Shown in pieces: positions 22,220 to 36,000 of a stretch of 64,000 nucleotides of DNA. Positions within the stretch are counted from its first letter, which is position 1. The number at the start of each line of letters is the position of its first letter. The notes under the pieces were generated by a model. That model was not told the DNA's origin, ran no database searches, and saw only the letters and a program-made list of their open reading frames with translations. The stretch is from NCBI GenBank assembly GCA_023634235.1, contig JAMKCF010000008.1:9938176-10002175 (forward strand), in the 5' to 3' direction. Both the position numbers and the translations under genes were made by a program. Source of the stretch: Pisaster brevispinus (lineage: Eukaryota; Echinodermata; Asteroidea; Forcipulatida; Asteriidae).

Positions 22220-22561
22220 CTGTATCCATTGGAGTACGGAGTATTTGATACAGCTTTAATTATTTTCCTCAAAACACTGTATCCATTGGAGTACGGAGTA
22301 TTTGATACAGCTTTAATTATTTTCCTCAAAACACTGTATCCATTGGAGTATGGAGTATTTGATACAGCTTTAATTATTTTCCTCAAAACACTGTATCCAT
22401 TGGAGTACGGAGTATTTGATACAGCTTTAATTATTTTCCTCAAAACACTGTATCCATTGGAGTATGGAGTATTTGATACAGCTTTAATTATTTTCCTCAA
22501 AACACTGTATCCATTGGAGTATGGAGTATTTGATACAGCTTTAATTATTTTCCTCAAAAAC
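22220..22561. repeat. 57 bp tandem repeat, 6 copies
   Basis: The unit begins CTGTATCCATTGGAGTACGG and ends TTTTCCTCAAAACA. The six copies differ mainly at one site (TACGG or TATGG). The period is 19 codons and open on both strands, giving two 141-residue frames that are unlikely to be genes. Confidence 0.95.
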
Positions 22562-22639
22562 TGCTCTTCTAAGTGCTTGTGTTCATGCACATCCATCCAC
22601 AATGTTGCATTGTTTCCTCTCATGGCAAGGAACTGATAG

Positions 22640-24010
22640 TAAGTAAATCATAGTTCTAATCATTCATGCAAATCTAACAAAATAGTCGGGTCTTGTAATG
22701 CAACATGACAATACGGATCCTGTTCCTTGATGTTGACTGCATTATCTCCGTCCAATACAGACATGTGCACTTTGCACATAGTCCAATTGATATACTGACA
22801 TATTTCCAAAAAGGTGTATTTAATGCTAACACCACACTATTACCCGAATTGTGTCTGCAGTGCATGTTGTAAAAGCAGCAACACTACAATAATGACATCT
22901 AAGGTTTTTTTTAAAGGAAAACAATATAAACAACAACAAACAAATAATTCAGTGCTTGAGCCCAGGATGACATTACTACAAGGAAAAATACAAGGCAATT
23001 TTTTTTTAAATAACATTATGAGCTATATAGACCTTTCTTTTGTTTACTAACATTGGGCACTATTCTGTATGGGGGGGGGGGGTACTTGAGTATCACAAAA
23101 TATGTAGTTGGCTGGGAAAATCTGCTCTTTTAGAACGTTTCATATATTTTTTCTTCTTCTCATGAAGAATATATTTACTTTTTGTTTTGGCCTGCACAAC
23201 TGATTAACCAGCGACATAGGTAATTTGGTAGTATTATTGTATTAAGTGATAAATTGTAGTTTTTTGCCCATAGTTTTGCCAACTCCTGGCTGTGACGCTG
23301 CAAAGAAAAGATCTATTGTAGTTATTTTATTGTTACTGTGATTACATGTATGCTAAATGTCATTGAATTCCTGAAGGCACACTGATGTTTGCTACGAAGA
23401 CTACACCAGTAACCAACAAACAAAATTACACCTACTTTTAGAAAGATTACACTAAGAAAAATTTGCAACCAGCATCAAACATTGTTTCTTTTTATTCATG
23501 TGTAAATAAAAAGAACCAAGTAAATTGCTTCAAAAGACTTTATGTATTTTCTATGAAAAAAATTAGTACAAAATGATTATATCAGAACAGTGGTTTACAT
23601 TGCAATGATGTTTGAAATCCAAATGTTTCATTATGTTTCTCACAAGTTCTATTAACTGTCTATATAGTCACACTCACTCAGCTCACACAGAGACATCTGC
23701 AAGGTTAGTGCATGCACATTCATTTAGTTGTATCCTCAAATCACATGAACTTGTGAATAAGATTATAACTACAACTTCAATCTCAAGATGTAAGTTTTGT
23801 TTTGGTGTTCACAGCTTCATGTACATTCACACTCATCCCAAATGACCCAAATAATTTGTTAGAGAAACCTCCTTTAAATACCTCCTTTAAAAAGAGAGAT
23901 AATTATTCATACAAACTTGAAAGAAAAAACAAATAATTTATGCAAATGTACCATAAAACCATTGTAAAATCATGGGGAGTCAGCTTCACATTGATTCCAG
24001 GTCTGATGAG
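22640..24010. other. No further gene; FA2H 3' UTR may lie at the right end
   Basis: AT-rich DNA with a short G-tract at 23071-23082. The FA2H transcript should end here on the minus strand. A possible AATAAA complement (TTTATT) occurs near 23491, which I would not call with confidence. Confidence 0.4.
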
Positions 24011-24014
24011 GTCA

Positions 24015-24085
24015 TCAGTCTGTCTTGACGTTGGGTATTAAGGTTCCAAACACAATGTCCCAAAGCTTGCTTGAAATCCCAAATC
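24015..24085 (-). CDS. FA2H: FA2H exon 6: C-terminus
   Basis: After acceptor CACTTTCAG, two bases finish a Gly codon, then FGISSKLWDIVFGTLIPNVK and TD before TGA. The human C-terminus reads FGISTKLWDYCFHTL at this place. The exon lies 3.3 kb beyond exon 5, past a 1.1 kb transposon and a LINE fragment. Confidence 0.93.
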
Positions 24086-27000
24086 CTGAAAGTGAAAAAG
24101 AAAAAGATAATAGTAGGCCTAATAATTATTAAAACCAAGCACAAAATCAGCTCCATCAGAAAATATCTCAACCCAAAGTGACAGAAATTCTTATTTATTT
24201 TCTATTAATGTCCAGAATTGACTCGTGCAACAGCTTCCTTTTGGGTTACCAGATTCTCAAATTAATGAACTGCAATGGCTTCGGATTTCAGCTGCTAGAC
24301 TAGTCACATGCACTCGCCCACGTGATTATATGTACATTGTAATTCCCATTCTACAGAATCTGCAATGGCTCCCTGTTCAAGTTAGAATTTATTTTAAAAT
24401 TCTCCTGCTAACTTGTCATTGCCAAAAAGGCACAGTTCCAGTTTACCTCTAGGACCTAGTTCACAAATTCCTTTAAGAAATTTACGTTCTAAGTCAAAGT
24501 CCCTTCTAGTCACTTCCAACTCTGTTACAAATTTTACGAAGCTCGCTCATTCCTAATAGCTGCAGCTGAAATGTCGAGCGGCATACACAGGCAATTCAAA
24601 AACCTATTCACTGTTAATTAGTTATTGTTCTTCTGTTGGTATTTTGTTTTCAAACTTGTTGTTTTCTCTATTCCTGTTAGTGCATAGGGACTCAGCAGTG
24701 ATATGCGCTATACAAATATGGTTTATTATTGTTAGCTTGTTTGAGAGAACAGCTGCCATATTGCCGTGGTAAAAATGATCATGGCCAAATTGTGAGTTCC
24801 TTACAATAAGCACAAAACTTACACATAAATATGTAGAATAAATAGCCAAGCTACACTCTATGGTAACACAGCTTGAACAGAAAAACTGTCCATCCTTGTA
24901 TACAGAGTGTTTTGTAATTATGGTAATTTACATGTAAATGTTTGCTGGATGCATGTCAGCCTTTCAGGCTGTGATGTTCTTTTGAACAAACCAATGTAAT
25001 GATATTGATAGAAATGTTTAAATACTAGTTTCCGCTTGACAAATGAGGCTGTGGTTTGTTCAGCTGTGATATTACAACAATTATTTTTTTCTGACTTAAA
25101 AGTGTTTACAAATTTAAGAAATATATACAATTTTCTTTTTCGGCTTTAACCACTTGGCACTACGATTTCCAAAATTTTTCCATGCTCCAGAACAGGATTA
25201 ATTTTGGGGAATTTTAAGACTAGTTTGTTTTTAGAATATCCCTGTCCCGATGAATCCATTACTGAACACAGTAAAGACAACAAATGGAAGTCAGTTAAAC
25301 CAGATTTTAACTCCTTTGGAACTGTTCAGGGATGCCCTTGGGAGACAAGTAAGCACACCTGTACATTCTAGCGTACACAGTACATGCACTCGTCATGTTA
25401 CGCTTTGTTTGCCCCGTAACAAGGGACAATGGGTACTGGAATTCATGCTCAGAAATTTCTCTTTTTCAGGGGGTAATTGCATAATCCCCAACTTCAGACC
25501 TTTGTCTTTTTGTTGAACAAACCAGAATTACGAGAGATCAATAAGCTGCCAACATTGCATTCAGCATGGAAGGTCAGTCTGAGATTCCAGCATGTCATGA
25601 CCAATTACGGCTGTAGCTTACAGCCAGGATTTGACTGATTCATGATGAAAAAAAGCCATTATTTTCTCGAAAGAGAAAAAAATCCTGAAACATTTTATGT
25701 GTACTTTTGTTGTCTTCAAATGGGTAAGTCATCAGTTTCATTGTGACAACACAATTCTGCTGAACAAAAATATTCAAGAAATTCTGAAAATTAATCCTGA
25801 GCATGGAAAAGCTTTGGCGGTAAGTGGTTAAACTGAAAACTTAGTCAAACTGGTCAAACTGTAGTTGGCCACAAACCTGCCAGTTTTAATTGAACGTTCA
25901 AGACCTCGTCCCACTCTTTTATTCCCTTATTAATAGGCTTTTGAGTCACACTTTTATTAATCCTGGCCATTTTTCGAATGGTTTTGTCTTGTCATCTGAT
26001 TCCAATAGTTGTTCTTGCCTTTCAGTTACTCAGGCATGAGAATATACAATGACAAAAAATCCGGAAAAATTTAACGCTACAAATTGCATGTCCGGATTTT
26101 GGGCAAGTCCGGAATTTTTGCGTGTCCGGAATTTGGGCAAGTTTACCCAGGCGTCAGCGTCGCACTCAGTGAGCCCCTCTGCATTGGGGACCATGTGTAG
26201 GATCGAGGATATATTAATAGGAGGAAAATACTTGTAAAAACGATGAAATCATAACAGTGCTAGAGGTATTTTGTCTTAAAAGGCTCAAAATAAAATGATA
26301 TTCAGAACTTACTTCCACAAAAATAAATGATTATGAACGGAGCAGTCATACTTTTGACAAAAGTTTTGTTACAAATTTTGATTTTTGGGGGGTCTTTTTA
26401 CCTGTGATAGTGAATAATTGTGTTAAGTGTTCTCCCCCTTTGGCCATTGAAACTTGTTCTTCAAACACCTTTCTCCAAGATCCCGACAGTTTATAAACCA
26501 TGTAAACCATAGCATTTTTGAAAAATAATGGAGACGTCAAATGTTAACGAATCTCCCCACACGTGTGTCGCACACTCAAGCTCAATTGTCTCGAAGTTTC
26601 TTCCAGGTCATAGTTCAACGCATAAAAATATCTCCAGCCGTAAAACACATTAAACGTATCAAAGAAACGGCACTTAAGCCTATGAAGGTGCTACTGACGA
26701 CTGGTAAAAAAAGTCTAACGATGCGCGCGCATCCAAAACACCGTGTGTTGTTGTCAGTAGACTTTTTAATGTCTCCACACATGTTCCTTTGCTGCAACAG
26801 TAAACAATTGTACAACATGTACGGTCAAACCGTACCATGAATTAAGTGGGGAAAGACTGAAAGAAGTCTACACATATCAATTGAACGCGCTGCACATGGA
26901 AGAAACAAATCCAACGCATTATTGGGCCGGCCGCTGCTGCCGGGTGGCAATTTATTACGAAGAAGCGTGTAAAGGTAAATGAGTAAACTCCGAATTTCAA

Positions 27001-30000
27001 GACCAAGAAGAGGGATTAGGGAGATCCAAATGTATACCCCAACAACTCACCCCCCGATTTTTATATCAAATTCACATTGAACTCGGAGACCACATATTTT
27101 GAAGTGAAAAATCCGGAAATCCGGAAAAATCCGGAAGATTCTCATGCCTGGTTACTATAACATCATTAGTAATAGAACAGTAACAAATATTAGTTTCTTG
27201 TATTGTTGCATGTTAGTTGAAATGGCTGTTTAAATCATAACATTGAGTATAACAATAATCATAATAGTAACTACCCCAGCTGGCGTAATGAGAGTCAAAA
27301 CTGATCGGGGGTCAGGGGGCGGGGTCCCAACGAGTTTTAACCAGGATTACAGCCAGAAAAACCTTGATGACACAGTACACAGTACCCACCTTTGTCTTGG
27401 ATCTCATAGTGATGTCTCACATGGTATGTTTTCAGTTCTTGAAAGTAGGAACCTTGTGCTGGAGTGCCATGGTGAAGGTAGTAATGTGTCAGATCATAGC
27501 ATATATAACCAAAGACTGTACCAGCCATAAGGGTGTATGCCACAGGTAGAGGCAAAATAGCAGTCAGGACAAAGTAGTACAAGATCACAAAGACTGCTGC
27601 TGCTACTGGAGGAAATACAAGACGACCTGGATCAAAAGGCACCTATAAGAAAGTACAGGTATGATCAGTAAATGTGCCTACACCTAAACATAAATTTATA
27701 TAAATTATACCAGCATCATGGAAAACATTCTGCAAACTTGTCCTTGCAACATAGAAATGAGCTGGCTGTAATGATATAGATCCTATGTTCTACATCAGAT
27801 TTTGATTGTGGGCTGGGAAGTGTCCATTTAATTTCCAATGTGCACACAACTGAAGAAGAAAATTATTATAAAAAGTAGATCAACACAAACAAAATTTTCC
27901 AAATATCAAATTCGGTTATCCAAAAAGAACCAAACTTGAACAACAGCAAATTCAATTCAAGTTTCAAAACATATGCAGGCCTCAGGTCAACATAAAGATT
28001 AATTTTAATTACCGTTGATACATTTTTCAATGTTGCTAACTTGTTATCATTATTATTCAAGTCATCAATCCGAGTCACCTATAATGTTAATGGAAGCCAA
28101 AGTACATGTTCAAAAAGCAGCTTTCTGAATGTTACTTTTTTAGATGTAGAAAAAGACTACTTCCATGCAGCGACATTAAATGTGTGTCTATACAGTACCT
28201 GTTTATTGACCTGCTGTTTACATGAGATGACACGTATCCAATCACAGCTTGACATGAAGAATACCAGCACAATTATATTAAATGCTTGATTGCACACAAC
28301 AGAGAAAAACACAAAAACCTAATACATAGTAGCTACGATTGCACACATTGATTATACACAGCTTTTAGGTTTTTCCCTTGTACCATGGGGGAAACATGTA
28401 TACTTGTTATACCTCGGTAACAAACTGTGAAGTTTGATTGGTCGAGAACCAATCACGTGCCGTGCAACAAATACGCATGTACCACGGCTGCACAGCGCGG
28501 CGGGTAACATGAGTGATGTTAACCGGTGTACATCACCTTGATCGTTCCCACCGTTGGTCGATTTCCAGCGCTTAGTACGAAACGGCCGCGGGTTCGAGGG
28601 AACAGTGAAGAATGGTTTCTTGTTTGAACAACTGTATTACTGTTAGTCTGCTTATTAAACTTTGCATACTCTGCGTAATTAATGTTATCATGTTACCAAG
28701 GTATAACAAAACAATTGTTGCACACTGTGATTTGAAATTGACACAGTATTAACAAGGTAAAGAAAAAACATCACTTAAAGACCTGAAATGTTTTAATGGG
28801 AAACACTGATTTCAGCATTAACTTCTTATAAAAATGTATAAACAGCCACTTGCAACAAAAGGTAGTGTTGAAGTAATGCAATACCTTGTGATGTTGCCCA
28901 TGAAGGACAAAATGAAGACCAATGAGGATCTTTGAATCTTTAGGTGGCTCCATGTGAAACAGGAAGCGATGTAGGGTGTACTCCAGTAATGTCCAAAGCA
29001 GGATACCAGCTACAAACACCAGAGGTAATACCTCAAAAGGGACTGAAATCTTCAGGGCTATATTTAAGGATGGAAAAAAAATGATGTACCAAATTAATTT
29101 TAAGACCACGCATCAAGGGGTAATATGCTATTTTACCAATATTTACACTTTGTGTGTCAATGGATACTATATTTTTATGACCAAAAGGAGAACAATTGGT
29201 TAGCTACTGACAAAAAACTCAAAATTATAATAGTGTAAACAATGCCCAAACCTTTTATATAAACAGCTATTTGAACTTGGAGGAAAGTGGATAACTGCAT
29301 TTGGCATCATTACAAATACACATGTTCATTAATTGATGATCTGCAAGTGTATGCTACTTGTCAGTTATAACAACAACTAGACATATTGCATTTGTGCACA
29401 AATGCCGAGCTGTTTCGCCATAACTTTTTCAAAAAATCATAAAAAATCATGTGATGACGTTATCATGACGTCATTTCAGAATTTACAAGAACTTGCCAAT
29501 ATCCAACAACCTACCAAGTTTCAACATGATCGCACTAACACTTAGGGAGATATATACAACATTAAAAAAGGCACCTTTAATGCCGCGTCACGTGACCCCC
29601 GATGACGTCATCGATCTGAAATTTCACACATATGATGGCTGCCTGACGATCAACATGTATGTAAATTTTGAAGTGATTACACAAAACTTCACCACACACA
29701 TCTTCAAAAAGTCCATTTTGATCAGTTTTCAACCTGCCGCTAGAGGGCGCTCTTGTGTATCGTGACGTCATCGGTAATTTTTTTAAATTACCCACCCTTG
29801 CCAGACAATAACATCGTTGAAAGCAACTTCATAACTATTTCCACTTTTGAATAACGAGGCACTTCCTGTTTCGACCGGAAGTAGAGGTCATGTGAGGTCA
29901 CGCACACTGAATAAAATGAAGACCTAATATATCCCTATACAATCCCGCAAACAGAAACCTACGGTCTCTTGTGGCTGATTTGTTACAGATTTTCAAATAT

Positions 30001-33000
30001 TTAAAATATAAACCTTTAAGATGACGTCACGTGACAGGTGATGACGTCATCATGACATCATTGTTTGAGGGGCATTATTGCACCAATGCCTTTCATCACT
30101 GAAAGTTTCATTGCAATTGCTCTTTAGGAACTAGGCAAAAGCCCGCATAGAACGAACGTGCGTTATCTCAATGGCTTTTATTACTGAAACAGACAAATAA
30201 AAAAAAATAAAAAAATAATAATAATAATAATAATAATAAACTAGACGTACAGTGTTTGTAAACAACAAACACACAGGTGTTCGTGAGTGATGTCAGATTG
30301 TGATTGAATGAACTGGTGACGACATTTTACCATATCAACCCAATGTCTGGTTCAAAAGTTAGATTGTTTTCCAATTAATTCAACTGCCGGTTTAAACTGG
30401 AAGTCAAGGTCAAATTGGGTCACACTTTGTTTAGCGTTTGTGAAGACAATTACGATGATTTATATATTGTAAAAATCGTATGTTTGGTTAAGAAGTTATT
30501 ATTTTTTCGAATAATAAATATTAACTTTCGGCTTGAATCGGAAGTCAAGGTCAAATGGGGTATAATTCTGTGTATCGTTTCTTCACTTGTTACACACCTT
30601 CCCAATGATGCATGGATTGTCAAAACCCAATGTGTGGTTCTGAAGTTATGTTTTTTGAAAACATTAAATGTCGACATCCGGTTTGAACCGGATGTTAAGG
30701 TCAAACGGGTCACATTTTATGCAGCACGTGTTTAATTTACCAAGACCGTTCAGACAACTTATGAATTGTAACAATCCGATATGTCTGTCAATGATGACGT
30801 CATCAAATTACACGCCGTCCTCTTGTGAAAAATAAAATCGTACATGTTATTTGAAAGGGCAGTAAGTCAAATGTTTTTATGTTAAATGTAGCGACATTTT
30901 CCCACTTCCCTTTCATCTTGGCTACAGATCTCGATACGAAGCTTGAACATACTCACAAGTACATATATCAAATATGCAATTCACTGAATCAAACTTATTT
31001 TTAACAAAAATTGATTCTTTATTGATTAATAATTCACAATTAGTTTACACAAGCTATGTTATTCATATTGACATTATTAAGCTAATAATTCTTAGAAGTT
31101 TTCAACAGGAATTCAATTAAAGTTGGATTCTCATTACATGTACACTTGATGATGATGTCCTTAAAATAGGTCGAGCAGAGTGTAAGCTGTCGGTTGTATT
31201 TTATAAATGGCTGGCTTGATTTTTGGACATTGTTTTCCGTACAGAACGGTTTGTTTATTTAAGACCTTTGATAGAATGAACTGTAAAAGACACCTGTTTT
31301 GTATAAATATGCAAAAGAAAAGCCCGGCGTGATGATGTCTAAGCCTCTCGTAAATTTGGACTATTACAAAAATTAGTCAAGTACTATTTCTACCTCTGTG
31401 GTGCATCATACACTCGGCAAGAAAATAAGGAGAGAAACACAACATGTGTGTAATCTTTCACTGGAAACCATTCCGATACTGGATGTGCTGTATTCTGAAA
31501 AAGAAAAACAGTATTAACGACAACTTAACTAATATCAGGTCTCAAACTATTATCTTATTGACACTAATACTATATAAATCATAGCACATTATTTTCAACG
31601 CACAACCAAAATACAATAACTTGTGTTTAGAATGTTTCAACAAAATGTTTGTATTTCAACAGAAAGTCTCACAGTAGGCCCTACATGTATTACACACAGT
31701 CATGTTATCTATGTTTAACATAATGCAATAATTTACATGGAAAATGGGCTCAGCCTGCAGTTTTATTTAAATTCCTTTGGAAACGTTTGACCTTGCAAAA
31801 TAACTTTGTGAAATTTTAAACTTTGAATAAATTAATGTAAATTTACCTCTTGGAAAAGTTACAGATCAAAGAAGCACACAAGTGGATGATTTCGGACTCT
31901 CCATTAGCATGGTTTTATTGAGGAAGAATCTTAGAAGACAACTAACAGAAGCATGAAGGCTGAAGATGGCTCATATTGAAAGCTGCATGTCCAGTTTCTG
32001 TGTTCCACTCCTTCCCAGGCATCAGACTCTTATCCTGCCATCAGACTCTGTTCAATATGTTTCATGATCACTGTAGGGCCTACTACAAGTTGATAGCAAA
32101 TCAAGATGAAACTGGTAAAATAAACAAAATTCAAGACATAAAACATTTCAAGATTGGATGGTAACAAGTAGAAGGTGCGCACACTGATTTAGAAGTGAAC
32201 AACTTATGAATGAAAACCTTTCATCGAAGGGTTGTGAAATATTTATGCTACAATACGTAGTTGGCGGAACACTTTGTGTCAAATCTAACCATAACAGAGT
32301 CAGCAATCATACAAAAATGCCCAATTCTACCCCCTCCATGATCATACTAAACATTCCTTAGTTTTAATAAACCTCACTACTTGATAATTTAAGGATAATC
32401 TTTATTAACATAATTGTGCATTACATACGGAACACACGATCATTCTTACGGAACACACGATCATTCTGACTGAAAAGCGACGATGTTGAAACGAAGCTTA
32501 CCGTTTTATTCACCGTGTCGCACCGAAAAACACTGCCGTGAGTGCCGGTCTGCAACCCCCTTGACCAGCTGATGTCACGTCCGGACGTGTCCGTGCAATC
32601 TCGGTGTGTGATCAAAACATTATCAATGTTGGTCCTTTTCTGCTTGCATTTTCTCATATAATAAATGTCATACCAATCACTGAAGCAAGTGAACATCTCA
32701 GTGAAACTTCGTCTTCACGTCCATATCACCGTTAAGCCATCAGAAGGGCGAAAAGGGAAACAATTTGACGCCGAATATAGCACAGGTTGAGAAAAATTCA
32801 TTTCAGTAGCGTTGCGCCATTGATAAGCTTTCGTTAAAAGTTCGATGAACTGTGACATGTCCAAACGTGCACAGAAATCGTGCCATACTTCTAGCCTTTA
32901 GTGAAGGCCACGTGGTACTGGAGTAAACACAGCACAGCTTGTGGCAACTGTTGTTACGTTGGCCTGTTTTTTGCTGCTTTATATTTCAGGCAACAAGCCT

Positions 33001-36000
33001 CTTGACATAAGGCTAGCACTCCGTTGCACTGGAATCAGTCGCGAGTTGTATGCCACATGCCGCGTTAGGTATTGGATCGAGATTTTAATATTTGAATGGC
33101 TAATTTCACTTAGAAATCTATCTCAGGTCTAATGGGGTCACTCTTTGAATGTGATTTGTATAATTCGGCCGGAGCTTTTTTTATGGTGCAAGTACCTTTC
33201 ATGTAGCATTTATGGTTCTCCGATTATAATTTTTTTGAAATATTAAACGTTGATTTATTTTTATGACGTCATCGATGACGTCATCAAACCGAAACAATTT
33301 GGGTGTCATATACATACTACGATCTACATGTAATAGTAAGTTTCAAGACAAAACCCTTCTTGGTTTATGAGAAAAAAACGTTTAAAATCTGAATTTTGAA
33401 CTTCCGGTTTCGACCGGAAGTAAAGGTCAAATGGGGTCACACTTTGTGTAAGATTTGTTTAATACTTCAAAAGCTTTTAAATGGTGCAAAGATCATGTAT
33501 GTAGCAAATATGGTTATTGAGATATGATTATTTTAATATAAACTTCAATTTGATGTAATTACGTCATCGATGATGTCATCATTCCAAAATTTTTATTTTC
33601 TTATGTACACACTGTGATCTAGGTATATAGTAAGTTTCAAGTCCGTACAAGCTTTAATTTTGGAGATAGCAAAATAATAAAAACTTCGACCTCGTCTACG
33701 TTTTTCGTTGTGACGTAGCTATGACATCATATATTATATTTCCAGGATGCTCATGAGCTAAACAAAATATTATGCATTGAAAGTTTGGTCATATTTTATT
33801 TCACCAAGGCTCCAGAGCCCCAAATAACATAATTTTTACTTTAACTTCCGGTTTCGACCGGAAGTGAAGGTCAAATGAGGTCACAATGTGCATTCCAAAT
33901 GTAAAACATTTCAAGACCTTTTATATGCAACAAAGATCTTGTATGTGGCAACTTGAGTTCTCAAGATATGAATTTTTCAATTTATTAGACGTTTTTTAAA
34001 CGTGACGTCATCAACCCAAAAAAGATTCTGTTCCGTCTAGACACCAAAGTCTAAGTGCATGCCAAGTTTCAAGTCTTTACGACCCTTACTTTTTGCGAAA
34101 GTTGCGAGAGAAGGTTCAGTGGGAAAGAAGAAGACGAGGAAAAATAAACAGTACAATAACAATAGGTTTTCGGGCGGAATGCCCGAACACCTAAAAAAAC
34201 TTTAACGAAAACAAGAGCTGTTTCGCTGCGCTTTGCTGCGAAACAGCTAACAATGTATACATGTTTAGACTGAAATGACACAGAAAAGTGGATAACTGTA
34301 GTTTAATTTGGTACCAAAAGATACAGTATCAGCATCCTGTTAGTTGACCATGTCAAGTTTTGCTGTTGGTCATGTTGGTCACTCCATGCACCCTCCAGCA
34401 TTAAAAGTACCAAAGCTAAGTGGCAAGGCTATGAGCTCCTTTATCGACTCCCCAAAACAGCCTTCTTTTTTCTTAACTTTTCTCTAATGATTTGGTAGGA
34501 AAATTTGTGTGGATAATTCAGCAGACTTAGTGGAGTTGACAGAAAGGAATGCTCAGATTGTGTTGCATTATATAAATACATGTAATCAAAGCAAGAAGAC
34601 TACTTAACTGTTGATCAAAACATTGGGGAAAGGATGATAGATCGCTTTAATAAAGCTAAGACATAGCTTGTAAACCTTGGCAACTTCTTGCAATTGCAAT
34701 TACAAATGTCTTTAAGTTGAAAATCTGCTGCCCATGGGATATGAATAAGGCCTCATTTACCACACTTACATTCAAATTAGCTGCATACATCAGGCCTGGC
34801 ATCTTTGAAAGAGCAAGGCCATTTTTATTTTTCAGAGGGCAGTTCATTGGAAAATATAAAGTTCTATGGGAAACTTTTGAAGGGGCACCAAGGCCAAGAC
34901 CAGGGGCAGCAACAGAGGCCATGGCCTCAGTGGCCTCTGTGTAATTCCAGCCTTGATACATGTCACTGGCATTTATTGAGTATATGAATATTCGATTAGA
35001 TTTGATACAGATTGGTACAGGCACTTGTGGATTCATCCCTTTGTGCAGTTTTATTCTGTAATACGCCATCCAGTGTGCATTACACACCTTGCTTAAAGAC
35101 CCTGTTGAGTCTTGAGTCTACTACCATGATGCCATTAAAGCTAATGTAACAGTTGCAAAATCTATACATACAGTCGATTCTCGTTAATACGAGGTCCGCC
35201 GGACTGGCCCGTTTTCCTTGTATTATCCGAACCTCGTCTTAGACACAGTGCACTATTTACACGTACATGTATACACACATCGTCATAGTGCATGCACTAC
35301 TCACGTGTCTAGGCTAGAACGGTGCGGTTTGCTTCCTAGTACAGTTCTTACGAGCATCCTGTACACAAAAATATCAATGATAAATGCATTTTTCTTGACT
35401 ATGATCATAGAAATTTATTAAAAATCATAGCAAAGTGATGTCAAACTTGCCGTTCATGTGACCATGATGTGACAGATTCGATACTGAGTAGCGCCTATGC
35501 TGAACGTTGTTTTCGCTGGTAGCCGTCAGCGTGTAAGTGAAGTAGCATATCAAGCATAAGTTACCAGCGAAATGTTTCTGGTTTTCGGATCGGACAGAAC
35601 CGTGTAGCCGGTCCGATCCGAAAATAGTTTGGCATCAAGAATGTTATTTCCGAACCTTGACTGAATGGTAAGCTTTTACGGAACAATTATTTTCAGATCT
35701 CGCTACAAAAGTTTTTTAAGACATAGAAACACGCATGGGACAGTTCGGGACCGGTGAAATACCTCGTATTAACCGGCGTCTCGTATCTTCTGAGCTCGTA
35801 TTAATGAGAGTCGACTGTACTGTAACCAAACAGAATTGATTCTATACATAAACACAGTCCTTTCACCCATTATCATCAAACTATATCACAGAAAAGACTC
35901 ATCAATTTACCTCCACCAAAGACACTTTCAAACATCCAGACATCATGCCACTGTTGACTTGCCAGCCAGCATATCATTGCAATGAACGGGATCCATGTTA

